Shown here in pieces: positions 49,454 to 58,108 of a DNA stretch of 64,000 bases (position 1 is its first letter; each line of letters opens with the position of its first letter). The notes below the pieces were generated by a model. It worked only from the letters and a program-made list of their open reading frames with translations. It made no database searches and was not told the DNA's origin. The translations under genes and the position numbers were made by a program. Source of the stretch: Umezawaea tangerina (GTDB taxonomy: Bacteria > Actinomycetota > Actinomycetes > Mycobacteriales > Pseudonocardiaceae); assembly GCF_003002815.1 (NCBI RefSeq), contig NZ_PVTF01000003.1:372001-436000 (forward strand), written 5' to 3'.

Positions 49454-50065
49454 CTACTCCCCACCCATCTCCTCAACCACCAACCCATGCGCCGCCGCAA
49501 AAGCCACCGCCATGGCCAGATCCACCCTCGCCCCAGCCACCTTCGCCTGCACCCACCCGTTCGCGTCCACCCGCGCCCCCCTCAAATCCGCCCCACCCAG
49601 ATCCGCCCCCAACAGCCGCGCCCCCACCAGATCCGTCCCCCGCAAATCCACATCCCTCAAATCCGCGTCGCTGAGGTTCGCCTCCCGCATCCTCAGCCCC
49701 CGCAGATCCGTCTTCCGCAGGTTCACCCCCGCCAGCGACGCCAACGTGAGATCCGTCTCCTGGAAGGCGATCGGCCTCATCACGCAGGCCGTGAACGAAG
49801 ACCCCAGCAGGCTGCACGAGGAGAAGGTCGACCCCGCCAGCACCGCCCGGTCGAACACGCACGACCGGAACGCCGTCGCCGTGTGCCGCGACTCCCCGAG
49901 GTCCGTCCGCGCGAAGGTGCAGTTCGTGAACGTGCACCCCTTGGTCACCAGTCCGCGCATGTCCGCTTCGCTGAAGTCGCAGCGCTCGAACGACCGCCGT
50001 TCCCACTTCTCCTGGAACAGGACCGCGTCGGCGTAGTCCTCGCCGAAGATCACCTCGTCGCCCAC
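49454..50065 (-). CDS. Pentapeptide-repeat protein
   Basis: The 203-residue product consists largely of A(D/N)LXX pentapeptides (RCDFSEADMRGL, NCTFARTDL, SLAGVNLRKTDLRGLRMREANLSDADLRD in short runs, RGTDLVGARLLGADLGGADLRGA), which fold as a right-handed four-sided beta-helix. Some family members mimic DNA and protect gyrase (Qnr, MfpA), but most have no known role; nothing here identifies the target. The start is set at GTG 50065 since TTAGGT lies 7 nt upstream (leaderless); GTG 50074 is alternative. It diverges from mdh. Confidence 0.9.
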   Translation of the reverse strand: MGDEVIFGEDYADAVLFQEKWERRSFERCDFSEADMRGLVTKGCTFTNCTFARTDLGESRHTATAFRSCVFDRAVLAGSTFSSCSLLGSSFTACVMRPIAFQETDLTLASLAGVNLRKTDLRGLRMREANLSDADLRDVDLRGTDLVGARLLGADLGGADLRGARVDANGWVQAKVAGARVDLAMAVAFAAAHGLVVEEMGGE

Positions 50066-50130
50066 GCCGACCACCTAACCACCTGAGAGGCTGCTCACCG
50101 CACCGGCGGTCGCCATCCGCCTGTTGGTAA

Positions 50131-51249
<1,119 letters not shown>

Positions 51250-51263
51250 TCCACGCTTTCCCG

Positions 51264-51294
51264 GAGGGGGGCGGCCCGTGCGGCCGCCCCCCTC
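51264..51294. terminator. Terminator between mdh and the TetR gene
   Basis: A 13-bp stem GAGGGGGGCGGCC (51264-51276) with its complement 51282-51294 and a 5-nt loop. It touches the stop codon of the convergent TetR gene and can serve both directions. Confidence 0.8.
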
Positions 51295-51874
51295 AGCGCG
51301 TCCGGAGCCCGTCCAGCACCCGGTCGTAGGCCCGTTCGGCCAGGTCGGCGACGGCCGCGCGGATGTCCGCCGGGGTCTCGCCCGCGAGCACCCGGCGGCG
51401 GATCTCGTCGTGCAGGGCCCGGTCGACGCCCGCCAGCACGGCGGCCGTGACCCGCGGCATCGGGTCGTCGACCAGCGCCTCCGCCAGGGCTTCCTCGGCG
51501 AGCTCGCCGATGTGCCGCAGCCTGGCCTGGAGCGCGGGGCTCGCGTCGACCACCGCCCAGAACCCGGTCGCCGCGTCCGCCAGCGCGAGCGTCGGCTCGT
51601 CGCGCCGCAGCTCGGCCAGGAACGCCTCGCGCACTCCGTCGACTCCACCGGCCCGCACGGCCGCCGCCAGCCGGTCGACCACGGCGTCCTGCCGGTCGAA
51701 GAACAGGTCCTCCTTGGTGGGGAAGTAGTTGAACACGGTGTTGACCGACACCCGTGCCGCCGCGGCGACCTCGGCCACCGTCACGGCGTCGAAGCCGCGT
51801 TCGGCGAACAGGCCCGTCGCGATGTCGCTGAGCGCCGCCCGTGTCGCGGCCTTCTTCTCTTCCCGGAGTCCCAC
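51293..51874 (-). CDS. TetR/AcrR-family transcriptional regulator
   Basis: A 193-residue TetR regulator with the N-terminal helix-turn-helix KAATRAALSDIATGLFAERG, VTVAEVAAAARVSVNTVFNYF, PTKEDLFFDR and a helical ligand domain thereafter. The start at GTG 51874 is leaderless (TAAGAT 7 nt upstream). It diverges from the glycosidase-like gene at 51937, with a 62-bp gap containing both promoters and an inverted repeat TTTGG-N7-CCAAA, so it most likely represses both genes. The inducer is unknown. Confidence 0.92.
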   Translation of the reverse strand: MGLREEKKAATRAALSDIATGLFAERGFDAVTVAEVAAAARVSVNTVFNYFPTKEDLFFDRQDAVVDRLAAAVRAGGVDGVREAFLAELRRDEPTLALADAATGFWAVVDASPALQARLRHIGELAEEALAEALVDDPMPRVTAAVLAGVDRALHDEIRRRVLAGETPADIRAAVADLAERAYDRVLDGLRTR

Positions 51875-51899
51875 GCCAGGAATCTTAACCCACCTCAAA

Positions 51900-51929
51900 T
51901 TTGGTGTGACCCCAAAAATACCCTATGGT
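51900..51929 (+). promoter_or_regulatory. TetR operator and leaderless promoter of the glycosidase-like gene
   Basis: TTTGG (51900-51904) and CCAAA (51912-51916) form an inverted repeat with a 7-bp centre. It lies inside the promoter TTGGTG (-35, 51901-51906)/17 bp/TATGGT (-10, 51924-51929), whose -10 is exactly 7 nt from ATG 51937. Repressor binding here would block the promoter. Confidence 0.6.
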
Positions 51930-51936
51930 CGCCGCC

Positions 51937-52881
51937 ATGACCCTCACCTTCGGCATCTACGCGGGCGGTCGCATCGGCGTGGACGACGGTTCCCCTCCCG
52001 AGGACGCGGAGCGGACGCGGACCGCCCTCGACCGGCTGCACGGCGACCGCCCGTTCCTCGTCCGCTGCTACTCGCACTACAGCGACGCCTCACCCGGCCT
52101 GGTCCAGGCCCCGCCCCGGCCCGAGCTGCACGTGACCGACCTGCGCCGCCTCGACCTCGTGGTGTGCTTCCGGGAGCCGGGCGACGACCTCACCGGCTGG
52201 CTGGAGCACCTCAGGGCGCAGCTGCGGCGGCATGGCACGCGGCTGGCCTCGCTCCAGGTCACCGAGGAGGCGAACCACGCCGGTCCGGGTGGCGACGGCG
52301 AGTTCCCCGCGGTGCGCCGCGCGCTGGTCGAGGGCGTCGTGGCCGCCCGGCGCGAGGCGGACGCGCTCGGCCTGGACGTGCGGATCGGCTGCAACTCCAC
52401 CGCGGTCTTCGACCCCGAGCAGGAGTTCTGGACCGACCTCGGCCGCCGCGGCGGGCCGGGGTTCGTCGACGCCCTGGACTACGTCGGCCTCGACTTCTTC
52501 CCCGGCGTGTTCAGCCCGATCCCCGAGGAGCGGTTCGCCGAGACCGTCGCCGGGGTGCTGACGGCGTTCCGCGAGCGGAGCCTCACGGCGGCGGGCATCC
52601 CCGCGTCCGTGCCCATGCGGGTCACCGAGCACGGCTGGGGCACGGGCCCCGACCGCTCGGAGGCCCGCCAGGCGGAGGTGCTCGACACCGCCGTCCGGAC
52701 CGTCGCGGCCGCGGCGCAGTCGCTCAACATCACCGCGTACGAGTACTTCGCGCTCCGCGACGACGACAGCCGCCACCCCGAACCACTGCACCGGCTGGGC
52801 CTGCTGAACGACGACTACACGCCCAAGGCCGCCTTCGAGACCTACCGGCGGCTCATCGCCGAGCTCGGGTCGCCGCACTAG
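51937..52881 (+). CDS. TIM-barrel glycoside-hydrolase-like protein
   Basis: The 314-residue product looks like a clan-A-type (beta/alpha)8 glycosidase: after LTFGIYAGGRIGVDDG come strands RLASLQVTEEANHAG with a candidate acid/base Glu, GCNSTAVFDPEQEFW, YVGLDFFPGVFSP, VPMRVTEHGWGTGPDRSE with a candidate nucleophile Glu, and a closing YEYFALRDDDS. No signal peptide is present, so it would act in the cytoplasm. No specific family is recognised with certainty. The leaderless ATG 51937 is favoured over ATG 51925, which overlaps the -10. It is controlled by the divergent TetR. Confidence 0.65.
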   Translation: MTLTFGIYAGGRIGVDDGSPPEDAERTRTALDRLHGDRPFLVRCYSHYSDASPGLVQAPPRPELHVTDLRRLDLVVCFREPGDDLTGWLEHLRAQLRRHGTRLASLQVTEEANHAGPGGDGEFPAVRRALVEGVVAARREADALGLDVRIGCNSTAVFDPEQEFWTDLGRRGGPGFVDALDYVGLDFFPGVFSPIPEERFAETVAGVLTAFRERSLTAAGIPASVPMRVTEHGWGTGPDRSEARQAEVLDTAVRTVAAAAQSLNITAYEYFALRDDDSRHPEPLHRLGLLNDDYTPKAAFETYRRLIAELGSPH

Positions 52882-52919
52882 CGTGCGTGGGGTCCAGTCC
52901 TCGTGAACGGAGACGCCAC

Positions 52920-53732
52920 TTGCGCATCACCTGGCCCGTGCCGGTACCGGAACTGCCCGCCGACGTGCACCCCGCGCTCGCCGCCACCGCCCGTGCCGCC
53001 TCGGCGGCCTACGGCGCGGCACGGCTCGCGCACCCACGGCTGGAGCTGCGCGAGGAGGTCGCCGACGGCGCGGACGGCACGCCGACCATGCGCGTGGACG
53101 CGCTCGTGGAGGGCGCCATCGCGGAGGCGGCCGCGCGGCACCACGCCAACCTCCTGTCCGAGGAGGCGGGGTTCGTCGACAACGGCTCCGACGTGACCCT
53201 GGTGATCGACCCGGTGGACGGGTCGGCGAACGCGGCGCTCGGCGTGCCGCTGTCGTGCTTCGCGGGTGTGGTGGTCGTCGACGGCACGCCGACCGAGGCG
53301 CTGACGGTGTGGTTCGACACCGGCCGCTCGTGGTGGGCGCGCGCCGGCGAACCGACGCCCTACCGGACGACGGGTCGCACGGCGCTGGACGGCGCCTCGG
53401 TGTGCCTGATGCGGCCCAAGCGGGGCACCGAGGACGCGTGGCACCGCATCGCGAACCGGGCCGACCGGATCCGCGTGCTGTGCACGACGTGCCTGGAGAC
53501 GGCCCTCGTCGCTGAGGGTTCCGTCGACGCCTTCATCGATCCGGGGTCGGACACCCACCGGATCATGGACCTGGCCGCGGCGCTGGTCACCGTGCCCGCC
53601 GCGGGTGGAGTTCTGGTCGACCTGCACGGCAGGCCGTTCACCTTCGACCACGACCTCACGAGGCGCTGGTCCGGCGTCGCTGCCGCCACTCCCCAGCTGG
53701 CCGAGGCGTTGATCGAGGCCGCGTTGGCCTGA
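52920..53732 (+). CDS. Inositol monophosphatase-family phosphatase
   Basis: A 270-residue Mg-dependent phosphatase of the IMPase/FBPase fold. The metal motifs are LLSEEAG (EE pair), VTLVIDPVDGSANAALG (DPVDGS) and, near the C-terminus, the region around HRIMDLAAALVTVPAAGG that replaces the usual WDxAA. Members remove phosphate from inositol phosphate, histidinol phosphate, PAP or sugar phosphates; the substrate cannot be read here. The start is TTG 52920 with ACGGAGACG upstream; a TAGCGT -10 overlaps the stop codon of the preceding gene, so it may have its own promoter. Confidence 0.85.
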   Translation: MRITWPVPVPELPADVHPALAATARAASAAYGAARLAHPRLELREEVADGADGTPTMRVDALVEGAIAEAAARHHANLLSEEAGFVDNGSDVTLVIDPVDGSANAALGVPLSCFAGVVVVDGTPTEALTVWFDTGRSWWARAGEPTPYRTTGRTALDGASVCLMRPKRGTEDAWHRIANRADRIRVLCTTCLETALVAEGSVDAFIDPGSDTHRIMDLAAALVTVPAAGGVLVDLHGRPFTFDHDLTRRWSGVAAATPQLAEALIEAALA

Positions 53733-53742
53733 GGGCCGGGTG

Positions 53743-53774
53743 CTGTCGCCAAGGCGGGGGAGCCTTGGCGACAG
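53743..53774. terminator. Bidirectional 13-bp hairpin
   Basis: CTGTCGCCAAGGC (53743-53755) pairs perfectly with 53762-53774 across a 6-nt loop, between the convergent IMPase and DUF1918 stops. Confidence 0.8.
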
Positions 53775-53776
53775 GC

Positions 53777-53968
53777 TCAGCTCTCCGAACGCGGTTCGAC
53801 GAGGCAGTCCGGACCCGGGTACACCAGGCCTTCATGCCCGTCCACGAAGCGAATCAGGTACGGGGGAGCACCTTCACGGCCGCGGACCTCGAGGATTTCG
53901 CCCAAGCGCTCCTCGACACCCACGACACGACTGTGAACGTGCAGCCTGTCGCCTACTAGTGCCTGCAT
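53777..53968 (-). CDS. DUF1918 small protein
   Basis: A 63-residue protein with the full DUF1918 pattern: MQALVGDRLHVHSRVVG, then RLGEILEVRGREG, APPYLIRFVDGHEGLVYPGP. It is an SH3-like small barrel widespread in actinobacteria, of unknown function. The ATG at 53968 has a strong GGAGGTGCG. A plus-strand frame over the same bases (53765-53959) is a shadow. Confidence 0.93.
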   Translation of the reverse strand: MQALVGDRLHVHSRVVGVEERLGEILEVRGREGAPPYLIRFVDGHEGLVYPGPDCLVEPRSES

Positions 53969-54040
53969 TGTTATTCGCACCTCCGATGCCACCAGAGTAG
54001 GACGCCGGGGCGGAGCGCAACAGGCCACCAAGAGTGGGTT

Positions 54041-54439
54041 TCAGCTCGCGCAGGCGGAGTTCAGGGCGTTGAGCTTGTCGAGCTTCTGCTGCAACCAGGT
54101 CGCCGCGGACGTCGGGTCGAGGTCGCTGAGGGTGACGCTGCTCAGCTGGGTCGACGCGTCGGTGAGCGCCTGCTTCAGCGTCGTGTCACCGGCCTGCTCG
54201 GCCAGCTTCGTCATCTCCTCGGCCTTCTTGTGGGCGTCGTCCACGGCGGCCTGCGGGTTGCTCAGGTCCGGCGTGAAACCCATCAGCTTCACCGCGTCGA
54301 TGCAGAGCTGGACCTTGTTCGCCGCGTTGCCGACCGAGTTCGCCGCGTTCGTCGCCTCGTTGACGGCGTCGCAGCCCGAGGCGGCTCCCGCCAGCCCGAG
54401 CGCGAGCACAATGGTGGCCACCGACCGAGAACCGCGCAT
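54041..54439 (-). CDS. Putative lipoprotein
   Basis: The 132-residue product has a signal sequence (RGSRSVATIVLALGLAGA) ending in the lipobox ASGC at about residues 22-25, so the Cys would be lipidated and the rest exported. The mature part is helical, with Asn/Ala-rich NEATNAANSVGNAANKV, a Cys pair (LCIDAV near residue 47 and the C-terminal ACAS) and a long amphipathic middle. No family is recognised. The ATG at 54439 has CTGGAG 5 nt upstream, and a longer reading from 54535 is rejected. It begins 19 bp after the ABC ATPase stop and may be co-transcribed with that exporter. Confidence 0.75.
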   Translation of the reverse strand: MRGSRSVATIVLALGLAGAASGCDAVNEATNAANSVGNAANKVQLCIDAVKLMGFTPDLSNPQAAVDDAHKKAEEMTKLAEQAGDTTLKQALTDASTQLSSVTLSDLDPTSAATWLQQKLDKLNALNSACAS

Positions 54440-54458
54440 GGGGACTCCAGTTTCGTCT

Positions 54459-55463
54459 TCATCGACTGTCGTGCGGAACTCCGACATTACCGACACTCCG
54501 GTCGGCGTGGCGCCGCGCGTACAACGTCCTGACAACGTCGTCGATCTCGGGCTCCACCACGGACAGGTCGTGCACCTCCGCGCGGGCGGCCACCGCGGCG
54601 ATCAGCGCGGCCGCCGTCGTGACGTCCCGGCGGAACGCCAGGTGCTGCCGCCTGCCGCCCAGCTCCGTCCGCACGGACACCACTCCGGGCAGGTCCGCCA
54701 GCGGCTCCACGGCGACGTCGAGGTCCACGACCAGGACCCGTTCGGGGCTCACCTCGGCGCTCAGGTCGGCCAGCGGGCCGTCCGCGAGGACGGTCCCGTG
54801 GTCGATCACCACGAGCCGCGGGCACAGGCGCTGGATGTCGTCGAGGTCGTGCGTGGTGAGCAGCAACGTGGTGCCGCGCCTGGTGTTCAGCTCGGCCAGG
54901 AACTCGCGCAGCCGCTCCTTGGACTCCAGGTCCAGCCCGATCGTGGGCTCGTCCAGCACCAGCAGGTCCGGCGCGTGCAGCAGGGCGGCGGTGACCTCGC
55001 CGCGCATCCGCTGCCCGAGCGAGAGCTGCCGCACCGGCGTGGTCAGGAACGGGCCCAGCTCCAGCAGGTCGGCGCACTCCGCGAGCCGCTTGGCGAAGTC
55101 CGGTCCGGACACCCGGTAGATCGCCTTGAGCAGCTCGAAGCTGTCGGCCAGCGGCAGGTCCCACCACAGCTGGCTGCGCTGCCCGAACACCACCCCGATC
55201 CGCCGGGCCAGCTCCTTGCGCTGCCGCGACGGGTCGACCCCGGACACCCGCACGGTCCCCGACGTGGGCACCAGGATGCCGGTCAGCATCTTGATGGTCG
55301 TCGACTTGCCCGCCCCGTTCGGCCCGACGTACCCGACGGCCTCACCGGCCGCCACGTCGAAGCTCACCCCGTCGACCGCGGCCACCGTGCGGTGCGCCCG
55401 CCGCAGGAACCCGGCCTTCTCGCTGATCCGGAACTCCCGGCGCAGGTCGCGCACCTCGATCAT
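54459..55463 (-). CDS. ABC-2-type exporter ATP-binding protein
   Basis: A 334-residue ATPase: Walker A GPNGAGKST (about residues 49-57), Q-loop VFGQRSQLWWDLP, signature LSLGQRMRGE (a variant of LSGGQ found in the NodI/Rv-type daunorubicin-like and DUF990-type exporters), Walker B DLLVLDEPTIGLD and switch His in LTTHDLDD. The variant signature and the RSQLWWDLP motif match the ATPases that pair with ABC-2_2/DUF990 permeases, as here. The ATG overlaps the stop of the permease upstream (ATGA), so the three genes form one operon. Confidence 0.92.
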   Translation of the reverse strand: MIEVRDLRREFRISEKAGFLRRAHRTVAAVDGVSFDVAAGEAVGYVGPNGAGKSTTIKMLTGILVPTSGTVRVSGVDPSRQRKELARRIGVVFGQRSQLWWDLPLADSFELLKAIYRVSGPDFAKRLAECADLLELGPFLTTPVRQLSLGQRMRGEVTAALLHAPDLLVLDEPTIGLDLESKERLREFLAELNTRRGTTLLLTTHDLDDIQRLCPRLVVIDHGTVLADGPLADLSAEVSPERVLVVDLDVAVEPLADLPGVVSVRTELGGRRQHLAFRRDVTTAAALIAAVAARAEVHDLSVVEPEIDDVVRTLYARRHADRSVGNVGVPHDSR

Positions 55464-56257
55464 GACCCAGTCCCCCGGTAGTGCCGCACGGCTGTCTTCC
55501 ACACCAGCCCGGCCAGCCCCGCGACGAGCACGGCGACCACCGGTCCCACCCACCCCAGCCAGCCCGGACCGCCGAGCGGGTCGGGCTTGTCCAGCAGGGC
55601 CAGCGCCGGGTAGTACGCGACGAACGCGCCCGGCACCACGAACGCCATCAGCCTGCGCAGCCAGCCCGAGTACACGCTGATCGGGTACGACGTGAACGTG
55701 TTGCTGCCGTACGTCACGGTGTTCGCCAGCTCCTGCCCGTCCACCAGCCAGAAGCACACGGAGCAGGCGACGACCCAGATCCCGCTGAAGATCACCGACC
55801 CGGCCACGGGCGTCACGACCAGCAGCCCGACCGACCAGGGCGTCCACACGACGTCGTTGTGCGGCAGCGCGTAGCCCAGCACCACCAGCCCGGTGAACAC
55901 CCGTCCGATCCGCTTCAGCGGCAGGTCCGACACCATGACCTGCGGCAACGTCCCCAACGGCCGGAGCAGCAGCACGTCGAAGGTGCCCTCGCGGATGTAG
56001 GCGGGCAGCGCGTTCAGCTGCCCGGCGAACAGGTCCGACAGCCCGAACGCGGTGCTCGCCAGCGCGTACACCAGCAGCACCTCGTCGACGGAGAACCCGC
56101 CGAGCGCGGTGACCCGGTTGAACAGCACCAGGATCACCACCACCTCCCCGCCCTGCGCGACGGCCTGCGCCAGGCAGTCCAGCAGGAACGAGGCCCGGTA
56201 CGACAGCTGCCCGCGCAGCCGGGCGTGCAGGATCCTCGGGTAGATCGCCTCAGCCAC
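55460..56257 (-). CDS. ABC-2 family exporter permease 1
   Basis: The 265-residue permease has six membrane segments and the family region LFAGQLNALPAYIREGTFDVLLLRPLG (shown as LNALPAYIREGTFDVLLLRP) typical of the ABC-2_2 (DUF990) proteins. It pairs with the second permease and the ATPase. The start is GTG 56257, 8 bp inside the end of the upstream permease. No substrate is suggested by the sequence. Confidence 0.9.
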   Translation of the reverse strand: MAEAIYPRILHARLRGQLSYRASFLLDCLAQAVAQGGEVVVILVLFNRVTALGGFSVDEVLLVYALASTAFGLSDLFAGQLNALPAYIREGTFDVLLLRPLGTLPQVMVSDLPLKRIGRVFTGLVVLGYALPHNDVVWTPWSVGLLVVTPVAGSVIFSGIWVVACSVCFWLVDGQELANTVTYGSNTFTSYPISVYSGWLRRLMAFVVPGAFVAYYPALALLDKPDPLGGPGWLGWVGPVVAVLVAGLAGLVWKTAVRHYRGTGS

Positions 56258-57047
56258 CCTGCACCACGACCTTCCGCACGGCCCGCGCCAGCACGACCTT
56301 GCCCACCCCGAACAGCGCCGCCGCCCAGAACACCTGGTGCCCCACGACCAGCCACAGCGACCCGTGGCCGATGAACACGTCGATCGGACTCTGCATGATC
56401 GCCGGCATCGGCGTGAACCACAACGCGAACCGCGCCCACTCGGGGAAGAAGTCCAACGGCACGTTCAACCCGCACAGGATCCCGGTCCCCACCCCGTGCA
56501 ACGCCACCACGCCCCGGTTGTCCAGCAGCCAGAACGTGGACGCGTTGACCAGGAACCGCATCCCGAAGCTCACCAGCACGGCCAGCACCGCGCTCACCAC
56601 GAACACCGGCCACCGCTCCGGCGCGGGCCACCGGAACGGGAACAGCAGCGCCCCGACCACCACCGGCGGCACCAACCGCGTCACCGCGCAGTACGCCGCC
56701 CTCCCCAGGTCCTCGGCCAGCAACGCCGTCTGCAGGTCCCACGGCCGGTACAGGTCCACCACCACGTCACCGCTGCGGATCCGGTTCGCCAACGCCGAAT
56801 CCCCCCACAACACCACGAACGCCAACAACCCCTGCCCGAGCCACACGTACGTCACCGTGGCCGCCACGTCGTACCCGGCGATCCGCCCACTCGCCGTAGA
56901 CCCCAACGCCGCCAACAACACGGCCACCCTCAACAACCCGAACACCACGTTCGTCGCCGTACCCGCGACCATCGCCTGCCGGTAAGTCGAATACCTCCGA
57001 AACCCAGCCACCACGAGCCGGAGATGACTACTAGCCCACACACGCAC
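56250..57047 (-). CDS. ABC-2 family exporter permease 2
   Basis: A 265-residue permease of the same ABC-2_2 (DUF990) group: LRLVVAGFRRYSTYRQAMVAG at the N-terminus, six membrane segments, and RIRSGDVVVDLYRPWDLQ, the counterpart of the REGTFDVLLLRP motif in its partner. The start is GTG 57047, because TAGCGT lies 8 nt upstream (leaderless); an in-frame reading to 57239 runs through the upstream tandem repeats. It is the first gene of the exporter operon. Confidence 0.88.
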   Translation of the reverse strand: MRVWASSHLRLVVAGFRRYSTYRQAMVAGTATNVVFGLLRVAVLLAALGSTASGRIAGYDVAATVTYVWLGQGLLAFVVLWGDSALANRIRSGDVVVDLYRPWDLQTALLAEDLGRAAYCAVTRLVPPVVVGALLFPFRWPAPERWPVFVVSAVLAVLVSFGMRFLVNASTFWLLDNRGVVALHGVGTGILCGLNVPLDFFPEWARFALWFTPMPAIMQSPIDVFIGHGSLWLVVGHQVFWAAALFGVGKVVLARAVRKVVVQGG

Positions 57048-57087
57048 GGTGATCCACGCTACGGACCGTGGCAAGCGATTTTCCACC

Positions 57088-57111
57088 ACAACACCAACAA
57101 CACCAACAACA
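57088..57111. repeat. 9-bp tandem repeat CAACACCAA
   Basis: Nearly three copies of CAACACCAA directly upstream of the exporter operon promoter, in otherwise unique sequence. Confidence 0.7.
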
Positions 57112-57117
57112 CCGGCC

Positions 57118-57230
57118 TGCGAAAGCCGCTGGTAAGCAACGCGCCAACCAACGTCCAACCCGCGAAAGCCGCTGGTAAGCAACGCGCCAACCAACGTCCG
57201 GCCCGCGCAAGCCGCTGGTACGCAACGAAA
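57118..57230. repeat. 43-bp tandem repeat, about 2.5 copies
   Basis: Units beginning GAAAGCCGCTGGTAAGCAAC start at 57121 and 57164, and a third partial unit (GCAAGCCGCTGGTACGCAAC) at 57207, giving a constant 43-bp period. The first two copies are almost identical, so the duplication is recent. Confidence 0.9.
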
Positions 57231-57241
57231 AGCACGCAACC

Positions 57242-57358
57242 GTGGTCGATTTTACTTGGGGTTTTTGGGCCTAAAATTGGTCGGCGGGCAGGCTCTACCA
57301 CCTGCCCTTTTTCGCCCGACGAGGCCCAAAAAGAGGGGCCCCAAGTCAAATCGACCAC
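57242..57358. repeat. MITE-like 117-bp imperfect inverted repeat
   Basis: The ends GTGGTCGA (57242-57249) and TCGACCAC (57351-57358) are exact complements. The complementarity continues inward with small gaps (ACTTGGGG with CCCCAAGT, TTTTTGGGCCT with AGGCCCAAAAA) around an inner stem (GGGCAGG with CCTGCCC). It is AT-richer than its surroundings and encodes nothing. It could be a non-autonomous mobile element or an elaborate terminator. Confidence 0.65.
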
Positions 57359-57400
57359 ACCACCGCGGGTCGTAACCCCCACCCAGCCACGGACCAGGCG

Positions 57401-57640
57401 AACTCGCTACGCCTCGACATCCACACACAACCCACCGAGCCACCCAGGTACGGGACTCGCTACGCCTCGACAACCACGCACAACCCACCGAGCCACTCAG
57501 GTACAGGACTCGCTGCGCATCGGCGGAACCACGCACAAACCCACCGAGCCACCCACGCTCGTGACTCGCTACGCCTCCGAACCACGCACAACCCCACCGA
57601 GCCACCCCACGCACGGGACTCGCTACGCCTCGGAACCCCC
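57401..57640. repeat. About 53-bp degenerate tandem repeat, about 5 copies
   Basis: The core ACTCGCTACGCCTC recurs at about 57402, 57455, 57508, 57564 and 57618, with the shared downstream segment ACCACGCACAACCCACCGAGCC in shortened variants. Copies differ by substitutions and 1-3 bp indels, so the array is older than the 43-bp repeat nearby. Confidence 0.85.
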
Positions 57641-57714
57641 TGGCAGCCCCAGACCACCGAACCGCCCCACACACGACTCCCCGCGCATCAGCCCCACCCG
57701 GCACCCCCCACCCA

Positions 57715-58032
57715 TCACCGCCGCGCCGACAGCACCCCGTCCAACAACCCCGGGTACAGCTTGTCCAAATCCTCCCGCCGCAACGTGCTGATCCGCGACG
57801 TCCCCTCCGCCCGCACCCACACCACTCCCGCCTCCCGCAGCGTCCGGATGTGGTGGGTCCGCGTCGACTTGCTGATCGGCAGTTCGATGCACCCGCACGC
57901 GATCCCCGTCTCGGACTCCGCCAGTGCCCGCACGATCGTCAGCCGCACCGGGTCGGCCAGCGCCTGGAGGACGGCCTCGATGCGGATCTCGTCGGGCTCG
58001 GGGTGCGGGAGGGCGTGGTCCATGTCTCCCAT
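57715..58032 (-). CDS. ArsR-family (wHTH) transcriptional regulator
   Basis: The 105-residue product is an ArsR-type winged helix: IRIEAVLQALADPVRLTIVRAL, then GCIELPISKSTRTHHIRTLREAGVV (recognition helix in STRTHHIRTL) and the wing VRAEGTSRISTLR. The cysteines in IACGCIELP might sense metals or thiols, but the classical CVC arsenic motif is absent. It diverges from an MFS exporter that it presumably represses. ATG 58032 is used; ATG 58023 is possible. Confidence 0.9.
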   Translation of the reverse strand: MGDMDHALPHPEPDEIRIEAVLQALADPVRLTIVRALAESETGIACGCIELPISKSTRTHHIRTLREAGVVWVRAEGTSRISTLRREDLDKLYPGLLDGVLSARR

Positions 58033-58034
58033 CG

Positions 58035-58069
58035 TACGATATCCGTCGTAGTTCGATGAAAGTCGTAGT
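58035..58069. promoter_or_regulatory. Operator candidates in the ArsR/MFS gap
   Basis: TACGA-N6-TCGTA (58035-58050) is an inverted repeat. GTCGTAGT occurs twice as a direct repeat (58045-58052 and 58062-58069, 17-bp period). Both lie between the divergent ArsR and MFS start codons. Confidence 0.5.
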
Positions 58070-58108
58070 ACGGTTGCCGTCGAACCAATGACCGATGCTG
58101 GGAGTCCG

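Larger units (their letters stand above)
57048..57714. other. Repeat-filled gene-free region
   Basis: This 667-bp gap between the exporter operon and the ArsR gene (both minus strand) contains a 9-bp triplication (57088-57111), 43-bp tandem repeats (57118-57230), a MITE-like long inverted repeat (57242-57358) and roughly 53-bp tandem repeats (57401-57640). Open frames on both strands reflect the repeats, not genes. Confidence 0.8.

Noticed and set aside
53765-53959. 64-codon plus-strand frame
   Set aside because: Opposite the clearly conserved DUF1918 gene on the minus strand and partly inside a terminator hairpin.
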